64,000 bases of DNA from an uncultured Pelagibacteraceae bacterium. GTDB lineage: Bacteria > Pseudomonadota > Alphaproteobacteria > Pelagibacterales > Pelagibacteraceae. Where the stretch lies: NCBI GenBank assembly GCA_902595815.1, contig CACJRL010000005.1:39934-103933 (forward strand), written 5' to 3'. Position 1 is the first letter of the stretch. Each line of letters begins with the position of its first letter. Below, one piece after another: positions 7,816 through 21,816 of the stretch. The translations under genes and the position numbers were made by a program. A model generated the notes under the pieces. The model was not told the origin of the DNA and did no database searches. It worked only from the letters and a program-made list of their open reading frames with translations.

Positions 7816-9179
7816 TCAATAACTTTTCTAATGTGTGATCTTAAATTTTGTATATTTTTTACTATATAAATTTCGCTTGATTTCTGATTATTTTCATCAT
7901 TATTAACTCTAACATTTTTTATAATAAAATCTGTTTCTCCAATATTCTTTTCTAAATCAAAACGAATTTGTTTTATTTTTTTTGCTTTGTTTGAGGAAAT
8001 TTGGAAGGCTTTTGCGAACTCAATATAATTATTAATATTTAAATTATTATTAGTTATAAGTTTAATATTTCCATTATCCTCAAAAAAACTTATCTTGGTA
8101 TTTATATATCCAATATTCTCTAAATTTATTTTTGCTGCTGTTAATTTGACGTTTTTTTCACTTATTAAAATATCTAAATTTCCTTTTTTAAGTAATTTGT
8201 TATTAAGATTATCAAACTTAATTTTTAATATTCCATTTAAATTACCAATTAAATTTTCATTATAAAATATAAGTTTTAGTAGAAAGTTATCAATAATACT
8301 CTCAATTTTTTTATTTTTTATTACTAATTCTCCCTCAAAATAAAGAGGTATAAGTTGAATTTTACTATCTAGATTAAAATTTGTATTATCTTTATTTGGC
8401 GATGAGATATTAATAATATCATCATCAAATAAAATATCATATTTTAACTCGTCCTGTCTGTAGATTATTTCAGATTTTAAATTAAATTTTTTAAAATTCT
8501 TAAATTCAAAATTGTTATTAATTTCTATTTTTGGATTAGATATTTTTATTTTATGGTTACTAATTTTAGGAAAATCATAATTTCTTTTCCAGTTAGAATT
8601 AAATTTTAATCCAAATGCATTTCCATCAATTATAAAATTTTTATTTCTAGATTTCTTATTAATTTTATAAGAAATTTGTTTTATAGGAGAAATTAAAATT
8701 ACTTCCTTCTTATCATTTCTTATAAAAATTTTGCAGTTTTTAAATATGATTGGTTTGTTAATCTTTTGATATAAATGTTTTCTTATTTCCTTTAAATCAG
8801 ATGTTTTTATATTTAAATTAGAGTTAGATATCTGTGTTGAAACAAAATTATTAAATGACCTTAAATAAATATCTTTTAATTTAATAAATATTTTCAAATT
8901 TGATGTATTTATTAAATCATCATTTTCTTTGGATTTAATTAGATTAAGTGAGGCTTTTTCTACTAATAAGTGAGGTTTTGGAAAAGGCTTATATGAAATT
9001 TTTGATGATGAATTTAGATAAATTTTAAAGTTTTTACTAAAATTTTTCTCTATTATTTCTACTTTACTTTTATAATTAAATAAAACTGGTAAACATAAAA
9101 TTGTTAGTGATGAAAAAATTATCAAAATAGCCAATAAAATTAATATGAAGGTTATTTTATTTTGATTAATTTTGTTCAT
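7812..9179 (-). CDS. AsmA-like membrane-anchored periplasmic protein
   Basis: A 455-residue protein with one N-terminal membrane segment (about residues 9-31), then a long asparagine-, isoleucine- and lysine-rich region of alternating short beta strands. Topology, KPHLLVEKASLNL near residue 70 and the repeated strand pattern resemble AsmA/TamB-like proteins that bridge membranes in lipid transport. I cannot point to a diagnostic motif, so this is a fold-level suggestion. It is divergent from uvrD by 31 bases and overlaps the end of fumC by 4. Confidence 0.55.
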   Translation of the reverse strand: MNKINQNKITFILILLAILIIFSSLTILCLPVLFNYKSKVEIIEKNFSKNFKIYLNSSSKISYKPFPKPHLLVEKASLNLIKSKENDDLINTSNLKIFIKLKDIYLRSFNNFVSTQISNSNLNIKTSDLKEIRKHLYQKINKPIIFKNCKIFIRNDKKEVILISPIKQISYKINKKSRNKNFIIDGNAFGLKFNSNWKRNYDFPKISNHKIKISNPKIEINNNFEFKNFKKFNLKSEIIYRQDELKYDILFDDDIINISSPNKDNTNFNLDSKIQLIPLYFEGELVIKNKKIESIIDNFLLKLIFYNENLIGNLNGILKIKFDNLNNKLLKKGNLDILISEKNVKLTAAKINLENIGYINTKISFFEDNGNIKLITNNNLNINNYIEFAKAFQISSNKAKKIKQIRFDLEKNIGETDFIIKNVRVNNDENNQKSSEIYIVKNIQNLRSHIRKVID

Positions 9180-9210
9180 TAAAATAATAAGACTTATGCA
9201 ATAATTATTT

Positions 9211-11231
9211 ATGTTAAAATCTGATTATTTGATAAATTTAAACGAAAAGCAACAAGAAGCAGTATTGCATCTTGATGGTCCACTTCTTATTGTGGCGGGC
9301 GCTGGCTCAGGTAAAACAAAAGTATTGACCTCTAGAATTGCGCATATAATTCGAAGTCATAAAGCTTTTTCTAGTCAAATTTTAGCTGTTACTTTCACAA
9401 ATAAAGCTGCCAAAGAAATGCAGATTAGAGTATCAAATCTTTTAAGAAAAGAAGCAACGGGTTTACCATGGCTAGGAACTTTTCACTCTGTAAGTGCAAA
9501 AATTTTAAGAAAACATGCTGAAGCCGTTGGCTTAAAATCTAATTTTACAATCATAGATCAAGATGATCAAGTTAGGTTGATAAAAAATATCTGTAAAGGT
9601 GAGAATATAGATATAAAAAAAATTTCACCAAAATATATTTTAGCAATAATAGATAAATGGAAAAATAAAGGATTTTATCCAGAAGATGTTATCTTAAAAA
9701 AAAGAGAAACGCTCGAAAAGAATTTTTTAAATATTTATAAAATTTATCAACAGAAACTCATTGATTTAAATTCTGCTGATTTTAGTGACTTAATTTTACA
9801 TACAGTTAAAATATTTAAAAGATACGAGGACATAACATCCATTTACTCAAAAAAATTTAAATATATTTTAGTTGATGAATACCAAGATACTAATTTTATA
9901 CAAAGTGAATGGCTTAAATATTTAGCTGAAGCGAATATGAATCTTTGTTGTGTGGGAGATGACGATCAATCAATATACAGCTGGAGAGGCGCTGAAATTA
10001 AAAATTTTTTGGAGTTCGATAAAATTTTTAAAAATACTAAAGTAATAAGATTGGAGAAAAATTATAGATCAACTCAAAATATTTTAAATGTAGCATCAAA
10101 ATTAATTGAAAATAATCAAAATAGAGTTGGTAAAACTTTGTATACCAATCAAGAAGAGGGTGAACTTGTTACATTAGATTGCTTTAGAAATGTAAAAGAC
10201 GAGGCAGTAGAGATTAGCTCAACAATAGAAAATTATAAAAAAAATAATTCGTTAAATGAAATTGCAATTTTAGTAAGAGCAATATTTCAAACAAGAGAAT
10301 TTGAGGAAAGATTTTTAAAAGTCGGAATTCCTTACAGAATAATTGGTGGGATCAAATTTTATGAAAGAGCTGAAATTAAAGATTGTATAGCTTATCTGAG
10401 ATGTATTAATCAGCCAATGGATGATTTGTCTTTTGAAAGAATAATAAATGTTCCAAAGCGTTCTGTTGGAGATACAACCATTAAAATAATTTCAGAGTTT
10501 GCAAAAAAAAATAATTTATCATTAGAAATTGCAGCAAAAAAATTAATCGAAATTAATAAAATAAAGCCCAAAACAAAAATTGGATTAGGTTCATTGATAA
10601 ATTTATTAGATAAATGGAGGCATCAATTAAACAAAAAGATTAATCATAATAAGCTTTTACAAATTGTTTTGGATGAGTCTGGATATAGTGAGATGTTAAA
10701 AAATAAAAAAGATCTAGAAAATGAAAATAGATTAGAAAATATTAAAGAGCTATTAAGTGCCATGAAAGAGTTTGATAATTTAGAGAGTTTTCTTGAGCAC
10801 GTAGCCTTGGCAACTTCTTTAGATCAAGACTGGGAAAGTGAAAAAGTTAATCTAATGACATTACATGCATCTAAAGGATTGGAATTTAGTATAGTTTATT
10901 TACCTGGCTGGGAAGAAGGACTATTTCCTCATCAAAAAAGTATTGAGGAAAAAGGAGAAAGTGGTCTTGAGGAAGAAAGAAGACTAGCTTATGTTGGAAT
11001 TACTAGAGCAAAAAAAATTGCTAAAATCTCATTTTCTATGAATAGATTCTATCAAGGAGACTGGATGGATAGTATTGCTTCAAGATTCGTAGATGAACTT
11101 CCAGACGAATTTATAAAGAAAAATAATAGTTTTACAGAAAAGAATGAAAATGATTTTGATTTCAATCAAGATATAGAGTTTGAAAGTGAAGTTAGAAGTC
11201 CAGGTTGGTTAAGATATCAAAAAAAATTAAA

Positions 11232-11235
<4 letters not shown>
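9211..11235 (+). CDS. uvrD: UvrD/PcrA-type superfamily 1 DNA helicase
   Basis: A 674-residue 3'-5' helicase. Motifs seen are the Q motif NLNEKQQEAV, Walker A GAGSGKT (30-36), FTNKAAKEM, Walker B VDEYQDTN (about 221-228), GDDDQSIYSWRGA, and the C-terminal LMTLHASKGLEF and VGITRAKK. It would act in nucleotide excision repair, displacing UvrC and the cut strand; UvrB and UvrC are also in this window. It is somewhat short for UvrD, lacking much of the variable tail. The stop overlaps the aminopeptidase start (ATGA). Confidence 0.95.
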
Positions 11236-14921
<3,686 letters not shown>

Positions 14922-15755
14922 TTATTTAAAAATATTTTTTAAATTTTTTAAAATTGATTTACTTTTATCTTTATTTTTTTTTTCTATTTTAAAATTATTA
15001 TTTAAAATTGTGTATGAGGCTTCATACCATTCACTAGAATTATAATTATAACCTAACAATGAAGCATATTTAGTAGCTTCTTTTACTAATCCAAGCTTAT
15101 AATGCAATTCTACTAATCTAAATAATGCTTCCTCTACGTAAATTGTTGTTTGATGATCATTAACAACTTTTTTCAGTCTATTTATAGCGGGAATCCATTT
15201 TTCTCTCTCTATATAATATCTTGCTAAATACATTTCTTTTGATGCTTGTATCTCATTAATGAACTCTATTTTAAATTTAGAATCATTAGCATAATCTGTA
15301 TTTGGATAATTAATTATAATATATTCAAATAACTCTTTTGCCTTTATAATTTCATTTGAATCTCTTTTTTCGTCAACAATTTGATCGTAATGACATAATG
15401 CCATTAAATAATATGCGTACGGTGACTGAGGATGGTTTTTATATTTTGCTAGAAATCTCTCTAAATCATTTATCGCATCTGCATAATATCCTTGAGAAAA
15501 ATATCCATAAGCTGACATCAAAACGGCTCTAGATGCCCAAATAGACTGTGGATATAGTGTTTCGACTTCGCTAAATTTTTTTCCCGCATATATCACATCA
15601 CCTCTATTAAATTCTTTCATTGCTTCATTGTAAGTTTCAATCATTTGAAATTCTAAATTCTTTTCTTTTAGAAATTGACCTTTTTCCTCTTTTTTACTGC
15701 AAGAAAAAGTGATTAATATTAAGATAAATATTATTAAAGATTGTCTGTAATTCAT
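14922..15755 (-). CDS. bamD: BamD, outer membrane assembly lipoprotein
   Basis: A 277-residue lipoprotein. A short signal peptide ends in the lipobox LITFSC, so the mature N-terminal cysteine is C19 and the protein would be lipidated by Lgt, also in this window. The rest is helical TPR-like repeats, with the Sel1/TPR pattern RGDVIYAGKKFSEVETLYP, SPYAYYLMALCHYDQ and NYPNTDYANDSK typical of BamD (ComL). BamD works with BamA to insert outer-membrane beta barrels. It lies between lpxC and ligA. Confidence 0.93.
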   Translation of the reverse strand: MNYRQSLIIFILILITFSCSKKEEKGQFLKEKNLEFQMIETYNEAMKEFNRGDVIYAGKKFSEVETLYPQSIWASRAVLMSAYGYFSQGYYADAINDLERFLAKYKNHPQSPYAYYLMALCHYDQIVDEKRDSNEIIKAKELFEYIIINYPNTDYANDSKFKIEFINEIQASKEMYLARYYIEREKWIPAINRLKKVVNDHQTTIYVEEALFRLVELHYKLGLVKEATKYASLLGYNYNSSEWYEASYTILNNNFKIEKKNKDKSKSILKNLKNIFK

Positions 15756-15793
15756 CTGATTGTTTTACCAGATATAAATTAAAATTCTAATCT

Positions 15794-16714
15794 TTAAGCA
15801 ATTGATTTTAATTTGCTGTAATTGGCGAATGAGTGTGGCAACTCTTTTCCTTTTATCTCAATTAAGGAATAATTGGAATTATCTTCAAATAATTTTTTTA
15901 ATAATTGATTTGTAAGTTTATGACCGCCTTGAGAACACTTTAAAGACCCTATTATTTTATATCCTGACAGAAATAAGTCCCCCATACAATCTAATATCTT
16001 GTGATTAACAAATTCTAATTTATTTCTAAGTCCATCTTTATTTAAAATTTTATCATCTTTAATCACAATAGCGTTTTCTAAACTTCCACCTTTTCCTAAA
16101 TTTAGTTTTTTTAATTTTTCTATATCTTCATATAAACAAAAAGTTCTAGAGCTATAAACGTGATCTAAATTATCTTCAAAAATATTAACTTTGTTTTTTT
16201 GCCTGTTTATTATTTTGTTTTTATATTTTATTTCAAATTCAATTTCTCCTGTGACATTAGATCGATCAATTGATATAAACTTTTCACCATCTATTAGTTT
16301 AACTTTTTTATTAATTTTAATAATTTTAATTGGCTGATCACTAAATTTAAGTCCTACACTATTAATTTTATCAACAAATAATTTAGCTGAACCATCTAAT
16401 ATTGGAACTTCCTTGTTATCTATTTCAATAATTGCATTATCAATTCCTACTCCATATAATGCACCCATTAAGTGCTCAATTGTTGAAACACTGACTCCAT
16501 ATTCATTTGAGATTGTAGTGCATAATGTTGTATCACTAACATTTGCATAATTTGGAAATATTATATTTCTAGACTTTAGATCATTTCTTTTAAAAACTAT
16601 TCCCGTATTAGGGTTCGAAGGTAGAATGTTTAATTTAACTTTTTCCCCGGTGTGAATACCAATACCTTCGAAAGTGATTTTTTTAGATACAGTTTTTTGA
16701 GTTAAAATAGACAT
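15794..16714 (-). CDS. lpxC: LpxC, UDP-3-O-acyl-N-acetylglucosamine deacetylase
   Basis: A 306-residue zinc deacetylase, the committed step of lipid A synthesis. Catalytic and zinc residues are E80 and H81 in STIEHLMGALYG, the HKILD segment (histidine and aspartate zinc ligands) and the general-base histidine in CSQGGHKLTN. The PILDGSA motif is also present. Its place after ftsA matches gammaproteobacterial clusters except that ftsZ, which normally lies between them, is missing here. The cell therefore makes lipid A. Confidence 0.96.
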   Translation of the reverse strand: MSILTQKTVSKKITFEGIGIHTGEKVKLNILPSNPNTGIVFKRNDLKSRNIIFPNYANVSDTTLCTTISNEYGVSVSTIEHLMGALYGVGIDNAIIEIDNKEVPILDGSAKLFVDKINSVGLKFSDQPIKIIKINKKVKLIDGEKFISIDRSNVTGEIEFEIKYKNKIINRQKNKVNIFEDNLDHVYSSRTFCLYEDIEKLKKLNLGKGGSLENAIVIKDDKILNKDGLRNKLEFVNHKILDCMGDLFLSGYKIIGSLKCSQGGHKLTNQLLKKLFEDNSNYSLIEIKGKELPHSFANYSKLKSIA

Positions 16715-16775
16715 AAAAAAATATACGAAATGTTATTGTTGAGAAATACTCAAGAATTATTACAAGATAATACGA

Positions 16776-17942
16776 TTATTTACTGAAATAATTAAAAAAT
16801 CTCTCAAATAATCCAAGTTTTTTCTTTGTTATCTTGGGTGTTTCATAATTATTTATATGATAAATCAAACCAGAGCTGCAAATTTGAATATCTGATTCTG
16901 AGTAAAAATTTATAGATTTAAAATTAAAATCATCATTAAGATAGAAAGAATTATTATTAAATAAAATTGATCCTTCTCCGATTAAAAATAATTCTGTATC
17001 AGATAAATTATAATTATATATCTTAACGTTAGATTTTTTAAACAATAGATCAATTATTTCTTGAACCCTGTACAAAACCACCTTTTTTAGAATATCTATT
17101 GAAATATTTTTATTAATTATATCCTTTGCAAACATTGATTCTGGTGAAGGGCTATTTTTGTATGAAAATTCAGTTTCCGATTGATTAAATAGTTTTTTAA
17201 TTTTCTCAGCTTCATCAATGCTTAATTTAAATATTTTTGAAATATCTTTGGTTATATGAAAGCCTCCTATTGGTACAGCATGAATAAATTTAAATTTATT
17301 TTTTTCATAAAACATTAAAGAAGATCTTTCCCAACCTATTTCTAAAAAGGAAATTTTATTTCTATTTAATTTTTTTAAATATGACTTTGATTTAATATAA
17401 CTAGAACAGTAAATATTAATAATATTTAAATTATTCTTAGTAAAATTATCCTTAATTTTTTTTATTAATATTTTGGGGAAACATATTATTTTAAAATCTA
17501 TTTTAATATCATTATTTACTACTTTTTCCTTTGGTAATTCTTCAAATATTGCATTGTCAATAATACATTTATCAAAAATTATATGCGCTAAATATTGATT
17601 GTCATAATGAGAATTCATCAATTGATATAATTCAAGTATTAAAGCATTGTAAATTTTTTCAAAATTTGATTTTTTATCTAAATTTTTTTTGAGTGAAATT
17701 TCAACTGTAAATAAATTTGGTGAATCTAAAATTAAAATTATGTCATTGATATGAAACGAAATTTTTTTTTCTGCTTTTTTTACAGTTTTTCTTATTTCAT
17801 CAAAATGATTGTCATAATTTTCATTATTATATGTGACTGTTTTAGTTTCAGAGAACTTTTCCTTTAAATCAGAATCAAAAACTGAAAATCTTATTTTAGA
17901 AGATCCAAAGTCTATTAAATTGAAATAATTTATTTTATTCAT
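16776..17942 (-). CDS. ftsA: FtsA, divergent actin-like division protein
   Basis: A 388-residue actin-fold protein that tethers FtsZ to the membrane. It opens with the phosphate-1 loop LIDFGSSKIRFSVFD, has an SHS2-like insertion, then IGWERSSLMFYEKNKFKFIH and VPIGGFHITKDI, and ends in an amphipathic helix KKKLGLFERFFNYFSK typical of the FtsA membrane-targeting tail. Sequence drift from model FtsA proteins is strong, but position (after ftsQ, before lpxC) and tail support the call. It overlaps ftsQ by 8 bases. ftsZ does not follow. Confidence 0.88.
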   Translation of the reverse strand: MNKINYFNLIDFGSSKIRFSVFDSDLKEKFSETKTVTYNNENYDNHFDEIRKTVKKAEKKISFHINDIILILDSPNLFTVEISLKKNLDKKSNFEKIYNALILELYQLMNSHYDNQYLAHIIFDKCIIDNAIFEELPKEKVVNNDIKIDFKIICFPKILIKKIKDNFTKNNLNIINIYCSSYIKSKSYLKKLNRNKISFLEIGWERSSLMFYEKNKFKFIHAVPIGGFHITKDISKIFKLSIDEAEKIKKLFNQSETEFSYKNSPSPESMFAKDIINKNISIDILKKVVLYRVQEIIDLLFKKSNVKIYNYNLSDTELFLIGEGSILFNNNSFYLNDDFNFKSINFYSESDIQICSSGLIYHINNYETPKITKKKLGLFERFFNYFSK

Positions 17943-18624
17943 ATGATGTAATAATTCTTTGCGGAATTCTTAAATCAATAGTCATTTTAGATTTTAACTT
18001 TTTTTCTTTTATAAAATTATTATATAATTTTAATGCATCATCAGTTTCTTTGCTTGGTAACTTCACTAAAATATTATTATCAAAATATAAATCCCATCTT
18101 TTATTTTTATGGAAATAAAATTTATTAATTTTATCAATTTTAATTCCATGTTTTTTTAAAATATTAATAAAAGTTATGTATTCTGAAGTGTTAAATTTAC
18201 CAAAAATTATTGGCAATTTATCCCCTGAAAGAAAATCATATGCATTTGTTATTTTTCCATTTTCACCAATGTAATATTTTTTTTGATTAAGATATGTTGT
18301 GGCTATAAATTCAGTTTTATTGGCAAATACTATTATAGAGGAAGGATATTTTTTTTTAATTGAAATATTTTCTAAAAATTGAAGACTATATAAACTGTCG
18401 TAAAGGATTTCTTTTTCTACAGAAAAAATGTTTTTATTTAAAACATATTTTATTTTATCCATTATTTTTGGATTTATTTCATTATTATTTGAATTAATTT
18501 GAATAGAATTAATTAAAAAATTTTTTTTAAAAATATTAACTAAATTTAAGTTTATTATTGTAGTTAGTAAAAAAAATAGAATTATATAAAAGTATATTTT
18601 TTTTTTACTTTTTGATAGATGCAT
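17935..18624 (-). CDS. ftsQ: FtsQ, divisome scaffold
   Basis: A 229-residue bitopic protein: short basic cytoplasmic tail, membrane segment at about 10-31, then a periplasmic POTRA domain (FLINSIQINSNNNEI, then KKYPSSIIVFANKTEFIAT) and a beta domain ending IDLRIPQRIITS, the usual FtsQ C-terminal strand. It links the FtsB/FtsL complex with other divisome parts. Identity comes mainly from position between ddl and ftsA and from topology. It overlaps ddl by 20 bases and ftsA by 8. Confidence 0.87.
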   Translation of the reverse strand: MHLSKSKKKIYFYIILFFLLTTIINLNLVNIFKKNFLINSIQINSNNNEINPKIMDKIKYVLNKNIFSVEKEILYDSLYSLQFLENISIKKKYPSSIIVFANKTEFIATTYLNQKKYYIGENGKITNAYDFLSGDKLPIIFGKFNTSEYITFINILKKHGIKIDKINKFYFHKNKRWDLYFDNNILVKLPSKETDDALKLYNNFIKEKKLKSKMTIDLRIPQRIITSYE

Positions 18625-19525
18625 CTTTTAAGATTTTTTCTATCAAATTTTTAAAAGTAATGTTATTAAATTTTGCAATTTCTGGCACAAGTGATAATGA
18701 TGTCATACCTGGCTGAGTATTAGTCTCTAGAAGATAGAATTTTTTTTTATAAAATCTAAAATCTGACCGTGAAACACCCCTACACTTCAATAATTTATGA
18801 GCTTTTAGAGCTATATAAGAAACTTTTGCCATTTGTTTTTTTGTAATATCTACAGGAATAATATGTTGGGTTTTAGCTTTTGGACTATATTTTGCTTGAA
18901 AATCGTAAAACCTTCTTCTTGGTTTCAACTCTATTGCACCCAACACTTTTTCCGATAGAACAGCTACTTGTATTTCTCTTCCAGGAATGTATTTCTCTAT
19001 GAGTATTTCCCCATATTCTTTAAGTTTTTGGATATTTGAAAAAATGTTTTTTCTAGTACAAATAAAAACATTAACACTTGAACCTTCGTTTATAGGTTTA
19101 ATTATTACAGGAAAGGTAAATTTTGAGTTTATTAATTTTAAAAAAATGTTTTTTTTTAATATTTTATTGTATGAAAACTTTAAATATTTTGGAGTTAAAA
19201 TTTTATTTTTAATAAATATTTTCTTAGACAAATCCTTATCCATCGCTAAAGCTGAGGACAAGACACCAGAATGGGTGTATTTTACTTTCTCTGTTTCTAA
19301 TATTGATTGTACATATCCATCTTCTCCATATCTTCCATGTAACAAATTTAAAACTACATCTGGTTTAAACTTTCTTAAATGTTTTATAAATTCTCCATTA
19401 GGTTCTTGTATTTTAATATTATAATCATTATCTTTTCTTAATTCTTGATGTACACTTTTTGCAGTTCGTAAACTTATCTCTCTTTCTTTAGAGTAACCTC
19501 CTGCAAGTATAAATATTTTTTTCAC
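18605..19525 (-). CDS. ddl: D-alanine--D-alanine ligase
   Basis: A 306-residue ATP-grasp enzyme making the D-Ala-D-Ala end of the peptidoglycan stem. Seen are FILAGGYSKEREISLRTA, LLHGRYGEDGYVQS, EGSSVNVFI, IEKYIPGREIQVAVL and NTQPGMTSLSLVPEIA. The start is GTG at 19525; no ATG lies in frame nearby. That GTG overlaps by one base (TAGTG) the stop that murB would have if its frameshift were repaired, which supports both the GTG start and the murB frameshift. Confidence 0.95.
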   Translation of the reverse strand: MKKIFILAGGYSKEREISLRTAKSVHQELRKDNDYNIKIQEPNGEFIKHLRKFKPDVVLNLLHGRYGEDGYVQSILETEKVKYTHSGVLSSALAMDKDLSKKIFIKNKILTPKYLKFSYNKILKKNIFLKLINSKFTFPVIIKPINEGSSVNVFICTRKNIFSNIQKLKEYGEILIEKYIPGREIQVAVLSEKVLGAIELKPRRRFYDFQAKYSPKAKTQHIIPVDITKKQMAKVSYIALKAHKLLKCRGVSRSDFRFYKKKFYLLETNTQPGMTSLSLVPEIAKFNNITFKNLIEKILKDASIKK

Positions 19526-19587
19526 TAATCTATTACCTTTATTTCCAAATTAATACTTACACCAGTTTTTTCTTTTACATTTTTTTT
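19525..19587 (-). other. murB: Out-of-frame C-terminal remainder of murB after an A8 tract
   Basis: The minus-strand A8 run is at 19580-19587. Shifting by one base here extends MurB by about 18 residues in good agreement with the family and ends in TAG at 19527-19525, overlapping the ddl GTG. Without the shift this stretch is the only gap over 40 bases in the chain from murEF through ftsA, where other junctions overlap or nearly touch. Confidence 0.8.
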
Positions 19588-20432
19588 ACAAAATTAATTA
19601 ATGAATTCATTTCATCAAAGGATGCATTATTTCTGTTAACAAAAAAATTAGAATGTTTTTTTGAAATACAAGCATCTCCAAAATTTATATTTTCAGGAAC
19701 TGATTCTTTTATTAATTCCCAAGCTTTTTTTGTTGTTTGATCGATTGGGTTCTTAAAAGTACTACCGCCAGTCTTAATTTTTGAGGGTTGAGAATTATTT
19801 TTTTTTATCGCTAATTCTTCCATCAAATTTTTTATTTTATTTTTATTTAATAAATCACCTTTAAAAGTAGCACTTAAAAAAATTAAATTTTCGTTTAATT
19901 CTATTTTTCTATATTGAAATTTAATTTTGTTAGATGGGATAACTTTTATATTTCCCTTTGAATCAATACATTGCAGAGAGATTAATTTGTCTTTAAATTC
20001 TGTCCCAAAACATCCAGAATTCATTTGAAGACCCCCTCCAACCGAACCAGGAATACAGTACATAAACTCAAAACCACCTATTCCATTTTCTAGTGCAAAT
20101 TCTGAAAGTTTTTTTTGTGAGCAAGCTGAGCCTGCTATTATTGTGTCTGGTTTTAATTTTGATAATGTACTAAAATTATTGCTAAGTTTGATTATTACTC
20201 CTTCATAAGTATTATCTTTAAATAACACATTTGAACCCATTCCTAGTATAAACATTTTTCCTCTATTATTATACAGTTTTAGGAATTCCTTTAATTCTAT
20301 AAGATTTTTTGGTTTAAAAAAGATTTTTGATTTACCCCCTATATTAAACCAATTAAGTTTTTTGATATCAGTATTAAAAAACAGATCTGCATTATATTTA
20401 TTTTTAAAATCTTCAATATCTTTTAATTCCAT
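19575..20432 (-). CDS. murB: MurB, UDP-N-acetylenolpyruvoylglucosamine reductase, 3' end apparently frameshifted
   Basis: A 285-residue FAD enzyme that reduces enolpyruvyl-UDP-GlcNAc to UDP-MurNAc. Motifs include NWFNIGGKSKIFFKP, LGMGSNVLFKD, CIPGSVGGGLQMNSGC and TGGSTFKNP with the active-site serine. The frame stops at ...NFVKKM in an A8 run, about 17 residues short of a normal MurB end. One extra A would continue as VKKNVKEKTGVSINLEIKV and then I-D-stop at 19525, a convincing MurB C-terminus that exactly meets ddl. So this is a one-base deletion, a sequencing error, or slippage. The core enzyme is intact. Confidence 0.93.
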   Translation of the reverse strand: MELKDIEDFKNKYNADLFFNTDIKKLNWFNIGGKSKIFFKPKNLIELKEFLKLYNNRGKMFILGMGSNVLFKDNTYEGVIIKLSNNFSTLSKLKPDTIIAGSACSQKKLSEFALENGIGGFEFMYCIPGSVGGGLQMNSGCFGTEFKDKLISLQCIDSKGNIKVIPSNKIKFQYRKIELNENLIFLSATFKGDLLNKNKIKNLMEELAIKKNNSQPSKIKTGGSTFKNPIDQTTKKAWELIKESVPENINFGDACISKKHSNFFVNRNNASFDEMNSLINFVKKM

Positions 20433-20433
20433 A

Positions 20434-21816
20434 TCAATTAAGATTTCTTACCCAATTTGTTATAGATCCAGCACCCATAGCAATAAAAATTTTATTTCCG
20501 AATGCAATGTTTTTAGTAATTTTTTTTAAATCTATTTCGTTTTTAAGCATTATCAGATTAACTTTAGAATTTTTTGCAATTAATTTTGCAAATGAAGTGT
20601 ATGGGAATCCTAATTTTATAGTTTCACTAGCTTTGTAAATTGGACAAAGTAAAACTGTATTTGCTTTTTTAAAGCATTTAGAAAATTCAATTTTTAAATT
20701 TTTTACTCTTGAAATTCTATGCGGTTGAAAAATACAAACTATTTCCTCTTTATTATATACTTTACTGACACCATCTAACACCGATGAAATTTCAGTTGGA
20801 TGATGAGCGTAATCATCGAAAAATGGCACTTTATTAATTTCAAATAAGAAATTAAATCTTCTCTGAACTCCATTAAAGTTTTTGAGACCTAATTTAATTA
20901 TTTTATCTGATACTCCAATTGAAAAAGCTACTGCTAATGCAGATGTTGCATTTTTTATATTATGCAAACCTAACAAAGGTATTGAAATATTTTTTATAAT
21001 TTTTGTTTTGCCCGGTATTTTTATTTTAATACTAAATTTTGAATAATCTTTATTCTGAATTATATTGAAGATATGAAAATTTGATTTCTTATTTAAACCA
21101 AATGTATAGTAATTATTATTTTTAATTTTTGGTAAAATATTTTTTACATTTTTGTCATCTGAACACAGGAAAGCCTTTCCAAAAGAAGGTGTTTTATCAA
21201 TAAATTCTACAAATTTATTTTTTAAATTTTTCATATTTCTATAATAATCCAAGTGTTCATTGTCAATGTTGGTTATTATTGAATAATTAAAAGGTATTTG
21301 CAGAAAACTTCCATCCGACTCATCTGACTCAACTAAACTCCAGTCGCTTTTTCCTAATTTTGCCGAACTTCCTATTGAATTCAAAACACCTCCGTTAATT
21401 ATTGTCGGATCTAATTTTGCGTAGTTCATAATGTTTGACAAAATTGACGTTGTTGTTGTTTTGCCGTGTGATCCCGTCACAACAATATTTTTCATTAATG
21501 AAACTATATGACCTAACAATTCTCCTCTTTTATATATCGGTATGTTTAATTTTTTAGCATGCCTATATTCTGGATTTGATTTTTTTATAGCTGATGAAAC
21601 TACTAATACAGTACAATTTTTTATGTTTTGCTTATTATGATTTAAATAAATTGGAATTTTTCTTTTTCTTAGTAAATTAAGATTTTTATTATCTGATTTG
21701 TCACTTCCTTGTATTTTAAAGCCTAAACTATCCATTATTAATGCTAAGCCACTCATACCAATACCACCAATTCCAACAAAATGAATTAATTCAGTTTTTC
21801 CGATATTAATTTTCAT
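20434..21816 (-). CDS. murC: MurC, UDP-N-acetylmuramate--L-alanine ligase
   Basis: A 460-residue Mur ligase adding L-alanine to UDP-MurNAc. The N-terminal Rossmann domain starts HFVGIGGIGMSGLA; the ATP loop is TGSHGKTTTT (114-123); VESDESDGSFL, NIDNEHLDYY, NFNGVQRRF and DYAHHPTEI follow as in MurC. It overlaps murG by 11 bases and is one base from murB, the order murG-murC-murB-ddl found in alphaproteobacteria. Confidence 0.96.
   Translation of the reverse strand: MKINIGKTELIHFVGIGGIGMSGLALIMDSLGFKIQGSDKSDNKNLNLLRKRKIPIYLNHNKQNIKNCTVLVVSSAIKKSNPEYRHAKKLNIPIYKRGELLGHIVSLMKNIVVTGSHGKTTTTSILSNIMNYAKLDPTIINGGVLNSIGSSAKLGKSDWSLVESDESDGSFLQIPFNYSIITNIDNEHLDYYRNMKNLKNKFVEFIDKTPSFGKAFLCSDDKNVKNILPKIKNNNYYTFGLNKKSNFHIFNIIQNKDYSKFSIKIKIPGKTKIIKNISIPLLGLHNIKNATSALAVAFSIGVSDKIIKLGLKNFNGVQRRFNFLFEINKVPFFDDYAHHPTEISSVLDGVSKVYNKEEIVCIFQPHRISRVKNLKIEFSKCFKKANTVLLCPIYKASETIKLGFPYTSFAKLIAKNSKVNLIMLKNEIDLKKITKNIAFGNKIFIAMGAGSITNWVRNLN

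Noticed and set aside
16776..17942. FtsA as a pilus ATPase-like PilM or a decayed gene
   Set aside because: Position between ftsQ and lpxC, the phosphate loop and the amphipathic C-terminal helix all fit FtsA despite strong divergence.
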